From the NCBI GenBank assembly GCA_003598175.1, contig QZKN01000153.1, positions 1-50,524 on the forward strand: a stretch of 50,524 bases of DNA, given 5' to 3'. The DNA comes from Candidatus Omnitrophota bacterium. Lineage in GTDB: Bacteria; Hinthialibacterota; Hinthialibacteria; Hinthialibacterales; Hinthialibacteraceae. A program made the position numbers and the translations under genes. Within the stretch, counting starts at the first letter, position 1, and each line of letters begins with the position of its first letter. This document shows positions 42,095-50,513 of this stretch, one piece after another. The notes below the pieces were generated by a model. It did not search any database. It saw nothing but the letters and a program-made list of their open reading frames with translations, and had not been told where the DNA came from.

Positions 42095-42736
42095 ATGTCC
42101 AAATCCGTTATTATCGGCGGGATGATCGCCGCGTTGTTGGCTCTGCTGCCGCTGCTGTTCATCGCGCGGGCTCGAGTCGTGCGGTCTGATCGAACCCGCA
42201 TTCATTTGATTCAGGACATGGACAATCAGCCGAAATTCAAGGCGCAAAGTTCCAATCCGCTTTTTGCGGATCGGCGGGCGATGCGCCCGCGCGTACTCGG
42301 CACGGTTGCGCGCGAGCAGTTGAATGAGGATACGCGATTGTATCTAGGCATGTCGAACGGAGAATTCGTTCCCACCAATCCTTTGCCGATCACGGAAGCA
42401 TTGCTGAAACGCGGGCAGGAGCGGTACGACATTTTCTGCGCCGCCTGTCATGGTCTGGCCGGTTACGGCGACGGGATGGTCGCCATACGCGCCGACGAAT
42501 TGCAGGAAGGCACGTGGACGCCGCCGACGTCGTATCACAACGACCTGATGCGAGAACGGGAGGACGGGCATTTGTTCAACACGATCACGAACGGCATTCG
42601 CAACATGGCCGCTTATGGGCCGCAAATTCCGGCGCAGGACCGTTGGGCAATCGTGGCGTATATCCGCGCCCTGCAGCGCAGCCAAAATGCGAAACTCGAG
42701 GACGTGCCGGAAGAATTGCGGGCGTCGTTGCGATAA
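42095..42736 (+). CDS. actE: Alternative complex III, monoheme cytochrome c subunit ActE
   Basis: A 213-residue cytochrome with an N-terminal membrane anchor (6-24) and one heme-binding CAACH (115-119). GIRNMAAYGPQI probably provides the distal Met. It should pass electrons from ActA to the oxidase. GGAGG lies 10-14 bases before the ATG. The stop is followed by a palindromic repeat before actF. Confidence 0.93.
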   Translation: MSKSVIIGGMIAALLALLPLLFIARARVVRSDRTRIHLIQDMDNQPKFKAQSSNPLFADRRAMRPRVLGTVAREQLNEDTRLYLGMSNGEFVPTNPLPITEALLKRGQERYDIFCAACHGLAGYGDGMVAIRADELQEGTWTPPTSYHNDLMREREDGHLFNTITNGIRNMAAYGPQIPAQDRWAIVAYIRALQRSQNAKLEDVPEELRASLR

Positions 42737-42746
42737 GTTGAATTGA

Positions 42747-42820
42747 GGAGCGCGGGCATCCTGCCCGCATGGATGTGAGAAGATGCGCGTGGAGAAATGC
42801 GGACGGGACGTCCGCGCTCC
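42747..42820. repeat. Paired palindromic repeat between actE and actF
   Basis: Two inverted units: GCGGGC-ATCCT-GCCCGC near 42,751-42,767 and GCGGAC-GGGAC-GTCCGC near 42,798-42,814, bounded by GGAGC and GCTCC. Matched base changes keep both stems. The same two units occur in the other order at 44,419-44,480. Confidence 0.85.
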
Positions 42821-42844
42821 CGGATTTTATAATGGAGTAAACCA

Positions 42845-44062
42845 TTGTCAGCCATCGAGCCAATAACACTATCGGAAGATCAATTGCAGCTGCACCCGTT
42901 GGGTAGAAGCCTCTTCCGCAAAGCCGGAATCGTCGGCGTCGTCGCGCTGGCGTTCACGTTTGTTGTGTCGCTGTTTACGGCCGATCTGCGGGAGCGGTTT
43001 TTCTTTTCCTATCTGCTCAATTTTACCTATTTTTTAAGCCTTTCGCTGGGAGCGCTTTTTTTTGTTGCCCTGCAGCATCTTACACGCTCCGGCTGGAGCG
43101 TGGTGGTGAGGCGATTGGCGGAATTCATCGCGGCCAACGTGGTTTTACTCGCTGGTTTATTCGTTGTTGTGCTTCTTGGTCTCACGCATTTGTATCATTG
43201 GCTGGATGCGGAGCATGTCGCTCAGGATTCGCTGCTGCAACATAAACAACCGTATTTGAATCTTCCCTTTTTTCTGATTCGTTGCGTGTTTTATTTCGCC
43301 GTCTGGTCGTGGCTTTCCCGCTATTATCTGACGAAGTCCGTTGAGCTGGATGAGAGCGGCGATGTGAATCTGACGCTGCGTATGGAACGAATCAGCGCGC
43401 CGGGAATGATTTTATATGCATTGACGGTTACGTTTGCCGCGTTTGATTTGCTGATGTCGCTGGACGCGCATTGGTTCAGCACCATCTTCGGCGTGTATTA
43501 TTTCACTGGCGGATTCGTCGGTTTCGTTTCGCTGCTGGCGCTGCTGGCCATCCTGTTGCAAAAATCCGGCCGCCTGCGCCATGCGATCACGGCGGAACAT
43601 TATCACGATCTTGGCAAGCTGATGTTTGCCTTTATCTTCTTTTGGGGATACATCGCCTTTTCACAATTCATGTTGATTTGGTACGCCAACATTCCCGAAG
43701 AAACCGGCTGGTTTTTCCAGCGGCAAAGCGGGGGATGGGGATGGATCGGCCTGATTTTGATTTTCGGGCACTTTATTCTTCCCTTTCTCGGATTGCTTTC
43801 GCGGTACGTGAAGCGCAGAAAGAAGCCGTTGGCGTTCTGGGCGGTGTGGATTCTCCTCATGCATTGGATCGATTTGTATTGGTTGATCCTGCCGGAATAC
43901 GGCCAGGAATGGTTTTTCTTTCATTCCGTATTGGATATCGGGTGTTTTATCGGAATCGGCGGGCTGTTTCTGGCTTGCGCCTGTTATCTGGCGCGGGATC
44001 GCGCCCTGATTCCGCTGAAGGATCCGCGATTGCAGGAATCTCTTACGTTTGAAAACGCCTGA
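42845..44062 (+). CDS. actF: Alternative complex III, quinol-binding subunit ActF
   Basis: A 405-residue polytopic membrane protein with about ten segments, matching the ActF family. Characteristic pieces are FSYLLNFTYFLSLSLGALFF, HLTRSGWSVVVRRLAEF, FDLLMSLDAHWFSTIFGVYY and WYANIPEETGWFFQRQSGGW. It is the second quinol-site-type membrane subunit of alternative complex III. The start is a TTG (42,845) with GGAG 8 bases before it; no ATG fits. It is separated from actE by the repeat. Confidence 0.94.
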   Translation: MSAIEPITLSEDQLQLHPLGRSLFRKAGIVGVVALAFTFVVSLFTADLRERFFFSYLLNFTYFLSLSLGALFFVALQHLTRSGWSVVVRRLAEFIAANVVLLAGLFVVVLLGLTHLYHWLDAEHVAQDSLLQHKQPYLNLPFFLIRCVFYFAVWSWLSRYYLTKSVELDESGDVNLTLRMERISAPGMILYALTVTFAAFDLLMSLDAHWFSTIFGVYYFTGGFVGFVSLLALLAILLQKSGRLRHAITAEHYHDLGKLMFAFIFFWGYIAFSQFMLIWYANIPEETGWFFQRQSGGWGWIGLILIFGHFILPFLGLLSRYVKRRKKPLAFWAVWILLMHWIDLYWLILPEYGQEWFFFHSVLDIGCFIGIGGLFLACACYLARDRALIPLKDPRLQESLTFENA

Positions 44063-44081
44063 GTAAAGGTAACGTTGGATC

Positions 44082-44390
44082 ATGAATAAAACCTCGGACG
44101 AAATCAATATCCCGACCATTGTGCTGGTCACGTCTCTGTCGCTTCTGATTTTCCTGATTCTCGTTGTGGGAGCGCAGACGTGGTACTATCATATAAAGAA
44201 CGAGCAGGAATTCACAAAAATCATATCCTCACCTTCGATTGCGCTCGACAGCCATCTGGCGAATCAGCAGGAACTGTTGAACAGTTACCGCTGGATCGAC
44301 AAAGAGCAACAAATCGCCGGCATCCCCATCGACAGGGCCATGCAACTCATCGCGCAGGAACGGAACGCCGGCTCCGGTTTGACCAAATAA
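44082..44390 (+). CDS. Small membrane protein of the respiratory cluster
   Basis: A 102-residue protein with one N-terminal membrane segment (12-31), then a soluble tail containing LNSYRWIDKEQQIAGIPIDR and AMQLIAQERNAG. Proteins of this shape with a WxDKEx...IPIDRAM tail are often found between actF and sco genes in ACIII-oxidase clusters. The role is unknown; an assembly or stability part is plausible. It begins 19 bases after actF and ends just before a repeat pair. Confidence 0.75.
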   Translation: MNKTSDEINIPTIVLVTSLSLLIFLILVVGAQTWYYHIKNEQEFTKIISSPSIALDSHLANQQELLNSYRWIDKEQQIAGIPIDRAMQLIAQERNAGSGLTK

Positions 44391-44418
44391 ATAGTATTGA
44401 TTGATGTGTGTGTTTGAA

Positions 44419-44480
44419 GATGCGGACGGGACGTCCGCGCTCCGTAATGCAGGAAAGGAGCGCGGGCATCTTGCCCGCAT
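44419..44480. repeat. Paired palindromic repeat between the small membrane protein and sco
   Basis: GCGGAC-GGGAC-GTCCGC (44,422-44,438) with GCTCC, then GGAGC with GCGGGC-ATCTT-GCCCGC (44,462-44,478). It is the same pair as at 42,747-42,820 but with the two units swapped in order. Confidence 0.85.
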
Positions 44481-44524
44481 GGGCGTGTGATAACGCTACA
44501 TTTTCAGATAAGGAATGCTACGTC

Positions 44525-45388
44525 ATGATTTCCAAGGAAAATCGTCTTCGAATTTACTTGTTTTTAATGAGCTGGACATTTCTGTTCGTGTTTTTTGTTT
44601 ATCACGATGCGTCGGCCCAATATTCGGAATCCCCGCTAAAAGAATTGGAGGGAGTGGGCGTGACGGAAAAATTAAACGCGCAAATTCCGCTGCATTTGGA
44701 ATTTCGGAATGAACAGGACCGGAGCGTCCGATTACAGGATTATTTCACCGACAAACGACCGGTCTTGTTGATTCTTGCGTATTACCGCTGTCCGATGTTG
44801 TGCACGTTGGTGATCAACGGCGCGGTCGATGCGCTGAAGCAGATTCCGCTGACGCCGGGCAAGGATTACGAAATCGTGACGGTCAGCATCGATCCGTTGG
44901 AAACGCCGACGCTGGCGAAATTCAAGAAGCAGAATTACCTCAAGGAATTCGGCAAACCGGAAGCGGCGCACAGCTGGCATTTTCTGACGGGAAGGGAAGA
45001 CAACATCAAACAACTGGCCGATGCGGTCGGATTCGGGTATCGCTATAACGAGGAACGTGAGGAATATTCTCATCCGGCGGTGCTCACCATCGGCGCGCCG
45101 GACGGGCGGGTGTCGCGCTATCTTTACGGCATTCAATTTGAACCGCAAACCATGCGTTTGTCCTTCGTGGAGGCGTCGGAAGGCAAAATCGGCTCCACGC
45201 TGGATCGGATTCTTTTGTTTTGCTTTCATTACGATTCCGCCGCCGGCCGTTATGCGCCGATCGCGATGAATATCATGCGCCTCGCCGGCGGGATCACCGT
45301 CCTGGCGCTGGCCGCGAGCATTTTCATTTTATACCGACGAGGTTCCATTCCTCAACAAAACCAAACGATAGAGGGATCGACATCTTGA
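44525..45388 (+). CDS. SCO1/SenC-type copper chaperone for cytochrome oxidase
   Basis: Delivers copper to the CuA centre of the oxidase. The 287 residues begin with a signal-anchor (about 10-31) and hold a thioredoxin-like fold with the copper-binding CPMLC (C89, C93) and a later His (H183, EYSHPAVL). A C-terminal membrane segment (about 248-270) anchors it; many Sco proteins have only the N-terminal one. Start at 44,525 has AAGGA 10 bases before it; the frame is open further up. Its stop overlaps the coxB TTG start. Confidence 0.93.
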   Translation: MISKENRLRIYLFLMSWTFLFVFFVYHDASAQYSESPLKELEGVGVTEKLNAQIPLHLEFRNEQDRSVRLQDYFTDKRPVLLILAYYRCPMLCTLVINGAVDALKQIPLTPGKDYEIVTVSIDPLETPTLAKFKKQNYLKEFGKPEAAHSWHFLTGREDNIKQLADAVGFGYRYNEEREEYSHPAVLTIGAPDGRVSRYLYGIQFEPQTMRLSFVEASEGKIGSTLDRILLFCFHYDSAAGRYAPIAMNIMRLAGGITVLALAASIFILYRRGSIPQQNQTIEGSTS

Positions 45389-46377
45389 ACGACGCAAACG
45401 GATTTATGAATTATCTGAACAATACCGTATTGGCGCAGGAACGCGGCTCGTTCTGGCTGCCGCCGCAGGCGTCCACCACCGCGGCCGATGTGGATTGGGT
45501 GTTTCAGTTCATTTTCGGCGTCTCTGCTTTTTTCTTTATCCTGATCGTGACGTTGATGATCATTTTCATCATCCGCTTCAAACGGCGGGAAGGCGTGGAA
45601 CCCGGCGCTGCGCCGCATCACAGTATGGCGTTGGAATTGACGTGGAGCATTATCCCTACCATTATCGTCGTCCTCATTTTCGCGTTCGGTTTCACGACCT
45701 ATATGAACATGAGAATCGCGCCGGACAACGCTTACGAGATCAACGTCACCGGCCAGAAATGGAAATGGCTCTTCACCTACCCCAACGGGCATGTCGATGA
45801 AAACCTGCACGTGCCGGTCGACATCCCCGTACGCCTGATTTTAACCTCCGTCGACGTGATTCACAGCCTGTTCGTTCCTGCGTTCCGCATCAAAATGGAC
45901 GCCGTGCCGGGGCGATACACGGATACCTGGTTTCAGGCCAAGGATCCGGGCGAATACCTGCTCTTTTGCGCGGAATATTGCGGCACCAGCCATTCCGACA
46001 TGACCTCGATGGTGGTTGTGCACAAAGTCGGCGAGTTTGAAAAATGGATGCAAGACGCCGCCAATTTTCTGAATACCATGCCGCCGGCGGAAGCGGGGAC
46101 GCGGCTTTATAAAATTCGCGGCTGCGCGCAATGCCATTCCATCGACGGAACCGGCGGCCACGGGCCGACATTCAAAAATCTGTTCGGCCGCGACGTGGCC
46201 TTGAAAAACGGATCGACGGTCGCCGCCGACGAGAATTATATCCGCACATCGATTCTGGATCCGATGGCCGACATCGTCGCCGGCTTCGAGCCGGTCATGC
46301 CGACGTATCAAGGCAAGCTCAAAGCCGAAGAAGTTACGGCGATTATCGAATACATAAAAACCTTGCGAGAAGAATAA
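45385..46377 (+). CDS. coxB: Cytochrome c oxidase subunit II with fused cytochrome c (caa3 type)
   Basis: A 330-residue subunit II. Two membrane segments (40-63 and 88-106) precede the CuA domain, with ligands H160 (VDVIHSLF), C195, C199, H203 and M206 (CAEYCGTSHSDM). A C-terminal heme c domain has CAQCH (247-251), typical of caa3 oxidases. It accepts electrons from ActA/ActE. I chose the TTG at 45,385, which overlaps the sco stop and has GAGGG about 9 bases before it; an ATG at 45,406 is possible. One base separates it from coxA. Confidence 0.94.
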   Translation: MNDANGFMNYLNNTVLAQERGSFWLPPQASTTAADVDWVFQFIFGVSAFFFILIVTLMIIFIIRFKRREGVEPGAAPHHSMALELTWSIIPTIIVVLIFAFGFTTYMNMRIAPDNAYEINVTGQKWKWLFTYPNGHVDENLHVPVDIPVRLILTSVDVIHSLFVPAFRIKMDAVPGRYTDTWFQAKDPGEYLLFCAEYCGTSHSDMTSMVVVHKVGEFEKWMQDAANFLNTMPPAEAGTRLYKIRGCAQCHSIDGTGGHGPTFKNLFGRDVALKNGSTVAADENYIRTSILDPMADIVAGFEPVMPTYQGKLKAEEVTAIIEYIKTLREE

Positions 46378-46378
46378 T

Positions 46379-48055
46379 ATGATAGCATCGACAACATCTC
46401 CTTCGACGATTTCACCCGCAACGAACGAACGTGCGGATAATTATCTTACCCACAAAACGGGTATCCTTTCGTGGCTGGTCACGTTGGATCACAAACGCAT
46501 CGGAGTGCTGTATCTCATCTCGATCCTGTTCGCCTTCTTTTTGGGCGGCGTTTTTGCCATCCTGCTTCGCACCGAGTTGATCGGACCGGGGCAGACGATC
46601 ATGGACAACGACACCTACAACAAAATCTTTACATTGCACGGCGCGATCATGATTTTTCTTTTTATCATTCCCGGCATCCCCGCCGCGCTGGGCAATTTTA
46701 TTCTGCCGATTATGTTGGGCGCGAAAGACGTGGCGTTTCCACGGTTGAACCTGACCAGTTATTATCTTTATGTGATCGGCGCGATATTCGCGCTGCTTTC
46801 CATTCTTCTCGGCGCGGCGGATACGGGGTGGACGTTTTATACGCCCTACAGCACGTCCACCAGCACCAGCGTGGTGACGATTGTGCTGGGCGCGTTTATT
46901 CTCGGCTTCAGTTCGATTCTGACCGGCCTGAATTTTATCGTAACCATTCATACCCTGCGCCCGCCGGGAATGACCTGGTTTCGTATGCCGCTCTTTTTAT
47001 GGTCGTTGTACGGCACGGCCATCATCCAGGTTCTGGCCACGCCGGTTTTGGGGATCACGCTGTTGCTGTTGATCATCGAGCGAACGCTGGGCGTGGGATT
47101 TTTCGATCCCGGTTTGGGCGGCGATCCGGTTTTGTATCAGCATTTCTTCTGGTTTTATTCGCATCCGGCGGTGTATATCATGATCCTGCCGGCGATGGGA
47201 ATCATGAGCGAGCTGGTTTCCACCTTCAGCCACAAACACATTTTCGGTTATAAATTCATCGCCTACAGCAGCCTTGCCATCGCGATTTTGGGATTTCTCG
47301 TGTGGGGGCATCACATGTTCACCAGCGGACAGTCGTCGCTCATGAACATGATTTTCAGCCTGTTGACCTTCAGCGTCTCCATTCCGTCCGCCATCAAGGT
47401 CTTCAATTGGCTGGCGACGATGTACAAAGGTTCGATCACGTTGGAAACGCCGATGTTGTATGCGCTGTCCTTCATTTTTCTGTTCGGCATCGGCGGATTG
47501 ACCGGCTTGTTTCTGGGCGCGCTGGCGACCGACGTTCACCTGCACGATACGTATTTCGTCGTTGCTCATTTTCATTACGTCATGTTCGGCGGAACCCTGA
47601 TCGCCTTTCTTGGCGGCCTGCATTATTGGTGGCCGAAAATGATCGGCAAGATGTACAACGAAACGATGGGGAAAATCGCCTGCCTGCTGATCTTTGTGGG
47701 ATTCAACGCCACGTTTTTCACGCAGTTCCTGTTGGGGATGCAGGGGATGCCGCGGCGATACGCCAATTACCATGAAATGTATACGCCGCTGCATCAAATT
47801 TCCACGATCGGTTCGTATGTGATGGCCGTCGGTTTCGTCGTTTGCGCCGCTTATCTGATTCACTCCCTGTTTCGCGGCCGCAAGGCTCCCGCGAATCCGT
47901 GGGGGAGCGCGACGTTGGAATGGCGCTGCGCTTCTCCCCCGCCGCACGACAATTTTTCCGCGCCGCCGACGGTCGGCGATCCTTACGACATGAGCGACGT
48001 TCGTTTCGATCCGCAAATCGGCGGGTATGTTTTCAAGACGCAACCAACCCCATAA
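46379..48055 (+). CDS. coxA: Cytochrome c oxidase subunit I, A2-type
   Basis: Catalytic heme-copper subunit with about 12 membrane segments and 558 residues. H87 (TLHGAIM) and H399 (VAHFHYVM) match the low-spin heme ligands, H397 the high-spin heme. CuB ligands are H262, H311 and H312 (WGHHMF). The proton-channel region reads FYSHPAVYIM with Y260-S261 and Y266 cross-link Tyr; the E of A1-type (GHPEVY) is replaced, which marks an A2-type oxidase. It is preceded by coxB and followed by coxC with a 15-base gap. Confidence 0.96.
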   Translation: MIASTTSPSTISPATNERADNYLTHKTGILSWLVTLDHKRIGVLYLISILFAFFLGGVFAILLRTELIGPGQTIMDNDTYNKIFTLHGAIMIFLFIIPGIPAALGNFILPIMLGAKDVAFPRLNLTSYYLYVIGAIFALLSILLGAADTGWTFYTPYSTSTSTSVVTIVLGAFILGFSSILTGLNFIVTIHTLRPPGMTWFRMPLFLWSLYGTAIIQVLATPVLGITLLLLIIERTLGVGFFDPGLGGDPVLYQHFFWFYSHPAVYIMILPAMGIMSELVSTFSHKHIFGYKFIAYSSLAIAILGFLVWGHHMFTSGQSSLMNMIFSLLTFSVSIPSAIKVFNWLATMYKGSITLETPMLYALSFIFLFGIGGLTGLFLGALATDVHLHDTYFVVAHFHYVMFGGTLIAFLGGLHYWWPKMIGKMYNETMGKIACLLIFVGFNATFFTQFLLGMQGMPRRYANYHEMYTPLHQISTIGSYVMAVGFVVCAAYLIHSLFRGRKAPANPWGSATLEWRCASPPPHDNFSAPPTVGDPYDMSDVRFDPQIGGYVFKTQPTP

Positions 48056-48070
48056 TTGAGGTATACGAAT

Positions 48071-48943
48071 ATGTCGGAACGCAACCAGGCGCAGGGGAAT
48101 CCGGACGCTTCGCATTCCCCCCATCTGTCTCATCATTTCGCCACGCCCTTGCAGCAATACGAGACGGGCAAATTGGGCATGTGGCTGTTTCTCGTCACCG
48201 AAATAGTACTTTTCGGCGGCTTGTTTTGCGCGTACGCCGTCTATCGCGCCAATCATCCGGAAATTTTCGTATATGCGCACAAATACCTCGACGTCTCGTT
48301 GGGCGCGTTGAACACGGCGGTACTTATTTTCAGCAGTTTGACGATGGCGTTGGCGGTGCGTAGCGCCCAATTAAACCAGCAAAAAGCCTTGATCCGCTTT
48401 CTGGCGGTCACGATTCTCTGCGGTTTCGTCTTTTTAGCCGTAAAAGCGGTCGAATACGAGCACAAATGGAAACACGGATTGTTGTGGGGCGTGCATTACA
48501 ATCCCGAAAAACATAACACGGAATCGCATGACATTGGGCATGAAGCTAAATCCCTGCCGGATCATGCAAACGAATCGTCGCCCATGTTACCAACGGAGAA
48601 TTTGCACAATCCTATACCAACAACAAACGAAAAAAGCGCCATCGCTCCCGCCGCCGACGCGCCGCGTGGTCTCGCTTCGCGGTTTGATCCCGATTTGTAT
48701 GAGCATATTCGAGATGTGCCGAAAAACGTGCAGATTTTTTTCGGCATCTACTTCGTCATGACCGGCCTGCACGCCTTGCACGTGATCATCGGCATGGGAT
48801 TGATCGGCTGGATTCTGCGGCGATCGATTCAAGGCCATTTTTCCGCCGCATATTTCACACCGGTCGATTTGACCGGATTGTATTGGCATTTGGTCGATTT
48901 GATTTGGATTTATCTGTTTCCGTTGTTGTATTTGATTCATTAA
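48071..48943 (+). CDS. coxC: Cytochrome c oxidase subunit III with a long hydrophilic insertion
   Basis: A 290-residue subunit III of the heme-copper oxidase. It matches the family in its TGKLGMWLFLVTEIVLFGGL and FVMTGLHALHVIIGMGL segments and the ending LYWHLVDLIWIYLFPLLYL. A hydrophilic, low-conservation stretch of about 75 residues (141-218) lies between the membrane segments after AVEYEHKWKHG; many bacterial CoxC proteins have a shorter loop there. TTGAGG lies 7-12 bases before the ATG. It is separated from coxD by a repeat pair. Confidence 0.92.
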   Translation: MSERNQAQGNPDASHSPHLSHHFATPLQQYETGKLGMWLFLVTEIVLFGGLFCAYAVYRANHPEIFVYAHKYLDVSLGALNTAVLIFSSLTMALAVRSAQLNQQKALIRFLAVTILCGFVFLAVKAVEYEHKWKHGLLWGVHYNPEKHNTESHDIGHEAKSLPDHANESSPMLPTENLHNPIPTTNEKSAIAPAADAPRGLASRFDPDLYEHIRDVPKNVQIFFGIYFVMTGLHALHVIIGMGLIGWILRRSIQGHFSAAYFTPVDLTGLYWHLVDLIWIYLFPLLYLIH

Positions 48944-48954
48944 CTCTTCAATGA

Positions 48955-49008
48955 GTAGAGCAAGCGTCTCGCTTGCAGGAACGGCGCAGGCGGGGACGCC
49001 TGCTCTAC
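48955..49008. repeat. Paired palindromic repeat between coxC and coxD
   Basis: Inverted units GCAAGCG-TCT-CGCTTGC and GCAGGCG-GGGA-CGCCTGC, framed by GTAGAGCA and TGCTCTAC. Nearly identical to 36,034-36,092 upstream of actA. Confidence 0.85.
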
Positions 49009-49047
49009 TCTGGTTTCACGAAATTGATTGTTTTGGAGTTTAAAACC

Positions 49048-49395
49048 ATGTCAGATGAAATAAAAAAACACGAGCGCGGCGTTTTCCATGTCGCGCCGCT
49101 TCCCGTCCTGATCGGTGTTTGGGCGGCGCTGATGGTTTTTACCTGGCTGACCGTCGCCATTACTCATTACGATCTCGGCGATTGGAATTTGTGGATCGCG
49201 ATGCTCATCGCGACGGTGAAAGCCTCGCTGGTGGCGCTCTATTTCATGCATTTGCGATACGACAAACCGTTCAACGCCGTCGTGTTCATCGGTTCTCTCT
49301 TTTTCGTGATGCTGTTCGTTTCGTTCGCGTTGATGGATACGATCGAATATCATCCGGAACTCATTCTCGATTATGCGCCGGTTCTCCATCCGTAA
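49048..49395 (+). CDS. coxD: Cytochrome c oxidase subunit IV (caa3 type)
   Basis: A 115-residue protein with three membrane segments, fitting the small subunit IV of caa3-type oxidases: LIGVWAALMVFTWLTVAI, MLIATVKASLVALYFMHLRY with the typical K-A and F-MHL, and VVFIGSLFFVMLFVSFALMD. GGAG lies about 10 bases before the ATG. Last gene of the respiratory cluster; the 330 bases after it hold only repeats. Confidence 0.9.
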   Translation: MSDEIKKHERGVFHVAPLPVLIGVWAALMVFTWLTVAITHYDLGDWNLWIAMLIATVKASLVALYFMHLRYDKPFNAVVFIGSLFFVMLFVSFALMDTIEYHPELILDYAPVLHP

Positions 49396-49497
49396 TGTGT
49401 CAAACAAGGGTAGAAACAACGCTGTCCTTGCCACCCATGCGCTTCCTATAAACCGACATGACCAGTGATCCCAATGAAGGGCTGAAAATGGGCGCTC

Positions 49498-49540
49498 CAT
49501 TCCCCCCTTAATTCTCTCGTCAACGGGGGGGGGAAATGGG
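49498..49540. repeat. C-rich/G-rich inverted element, related to 30,958-31,002
   Basis: CCATTCCCCCC pairs with a run of nine G followed by AAATGG, with TCTCTCGTCAAC in the loop. Shares the ATTCCCC, TCTC and GTCAACG order with 30,958-31,002. Confidence 0.55.
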
Positions 49541-49654
49541 CTCCCGCCGCGTTGATGGGGAGGAGACATTTTCATAGAAATGAGTATAATAATTTTTTAT
49601 TCTGCTTGCCGATACGAACAAACTGGTTGAAATGATGAAAGTCGGAAGAAAAAC

Positions 49655-49705
49655 TTGCGGCGCAGACCTCGGGTCAGCGCTTGCGGGCAAGATGCCCGCG
49701 CTCCC
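49655..49705. repeat. Single palindromic unit of the GCGGGC family before the phosphatase gene
   Basis: GCGCAGACC followed by GCGGGC-AAGAT-GCCCGC (49,683-49,699) and GCTCCC. Same unit as at 28,999-29,068, including the upstream GCGCAGACC. Confidence 0.75.
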
Positions 49706-49727
49706 ATAATTTTATTAGGAAAGTTGG

Positions 49728-50513
49728 ATGGAACCCAAACGAATCGCGCAGGAAATGCGGCCTTTGATCTACCAAGCGGGTCACATCGCCATGCAATACT
49801 ATTGCAACGTGGCGGTGGAACGGAAAACCGATAAAAGCTACGTCACCGAGGCCGACCGGGAAGTGGAGGCGTTTTTGAAGGAGGAAATCCATCGGCTCTA
49901 TCCCGATCATGGATTTTTCGGCGAGGAAACCGGCCGCCATCGGATGAAGGATGCGGAATATGTGTGGGCCATCGATCCGATCGACGGCACCGCGCCGTTT
50001 GTGTATGAACTGCCGGTTTGGGGAGTGTCCGTCGGTCTGATTCATGCGAAACGGTTGATCGTCGGCTACGTATATCTGCCAGTTATCGACGAAATGTATT
50101 GGGCGGTGGAAGGTGAAGCGGCTTATGTCAATAATCGAACGATTCACGTCTGCGAGCCTCGGGAAATGAAAAAAGGCTCTGCCATCGTAGCCTCGTCAGC
50201 CTTGTTTCGTCGTTACGAAGTGACCTATGAAGGGCGATCGTTGGCCTTCGGCTCCGCCGCCGCCAATATCTGCTTCGCCGCCAAAGGCAAAATTCACGGC
50301 GGTTTGCAGGAAACCGTGCGGGTATACGACATCGCCGCCGCCGCCGTGATCATGAAAGCCGCCGGCGGCGTCATGAAATATTTATCCGGTCGCGAAGTGG
50401 ACGTGTGGGAACTGGTTGACGGGCGTAAAACGCCGGAGGCGTTCGCCTACGGCAATCCGCACAACGTCGATCAATTGATTACGATGTTCAAGCAGAAGGA
50501 ATGTATGGAATAA
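49728..50513 (+). CDS. Inositol monophosphatase family protein
   Basis: A 261-residue magnesium-dependent phosphatase of the inositol monophosphatase fold. It has SYVTEADREVEAFLKEEI near 37, FFGEE with metal-binding E66-E67, and the metal-site WAIDPIDGTAPFVY near 80-93. The later motif is RVYDIAAAAVIMKAAGG, where most members have W-D; here it is Y-D. Substrate could be inositol phosphate, a histidinol phosphate or another sugar phosphate; the sequence does not decide. AGGAAAG lies 6 bases before the ATG. The gene is complete and ends near the window edge. Confidence 0.9.
   Translation: MEPKRIAQEMRPLIYQAGHIAMQYYCNVAVERKTDKSYVTEADREVEAFLKEEIHRLYPDHGFFGEETGRHRMKDAEYVWAIDPIDGTAPFVYELPVWGVSVGLIHAKRLIVGYVYLPVIDEMYWAVEGEAAYVNNRTIHVCEPREMKKGSAIVASSALFRRYEVTYEGRSLAFGSAAANICFAAKGKIHGGLQETVRVYDIAAAAVIMKAAGGVMKYLSGREVDVWELVDGRKTPEAFAYGNPHNVDQLITMFKQKECME

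Larger units (their letters stand above)
49396..49727. other. Intergenic region after coxD
   Basis: About 330 bases with no gene. It holds a C-rich/G-rich inverted element (49,498-49,540) and a palindromic unit (49,655-49,705). No clear factor-independent terminator was found for the respiratory cluster; the C-run/G-run element could fold but has no T-run. Confidence 0.5.

Noticed and set aside
46997..48370. A 457-codon minus-strand frame opposite coxA and coxC
   Set aside because: Extremely Arg/Gln/His-rich with no motif; it crosses the coxA-coxC border on the other strand.
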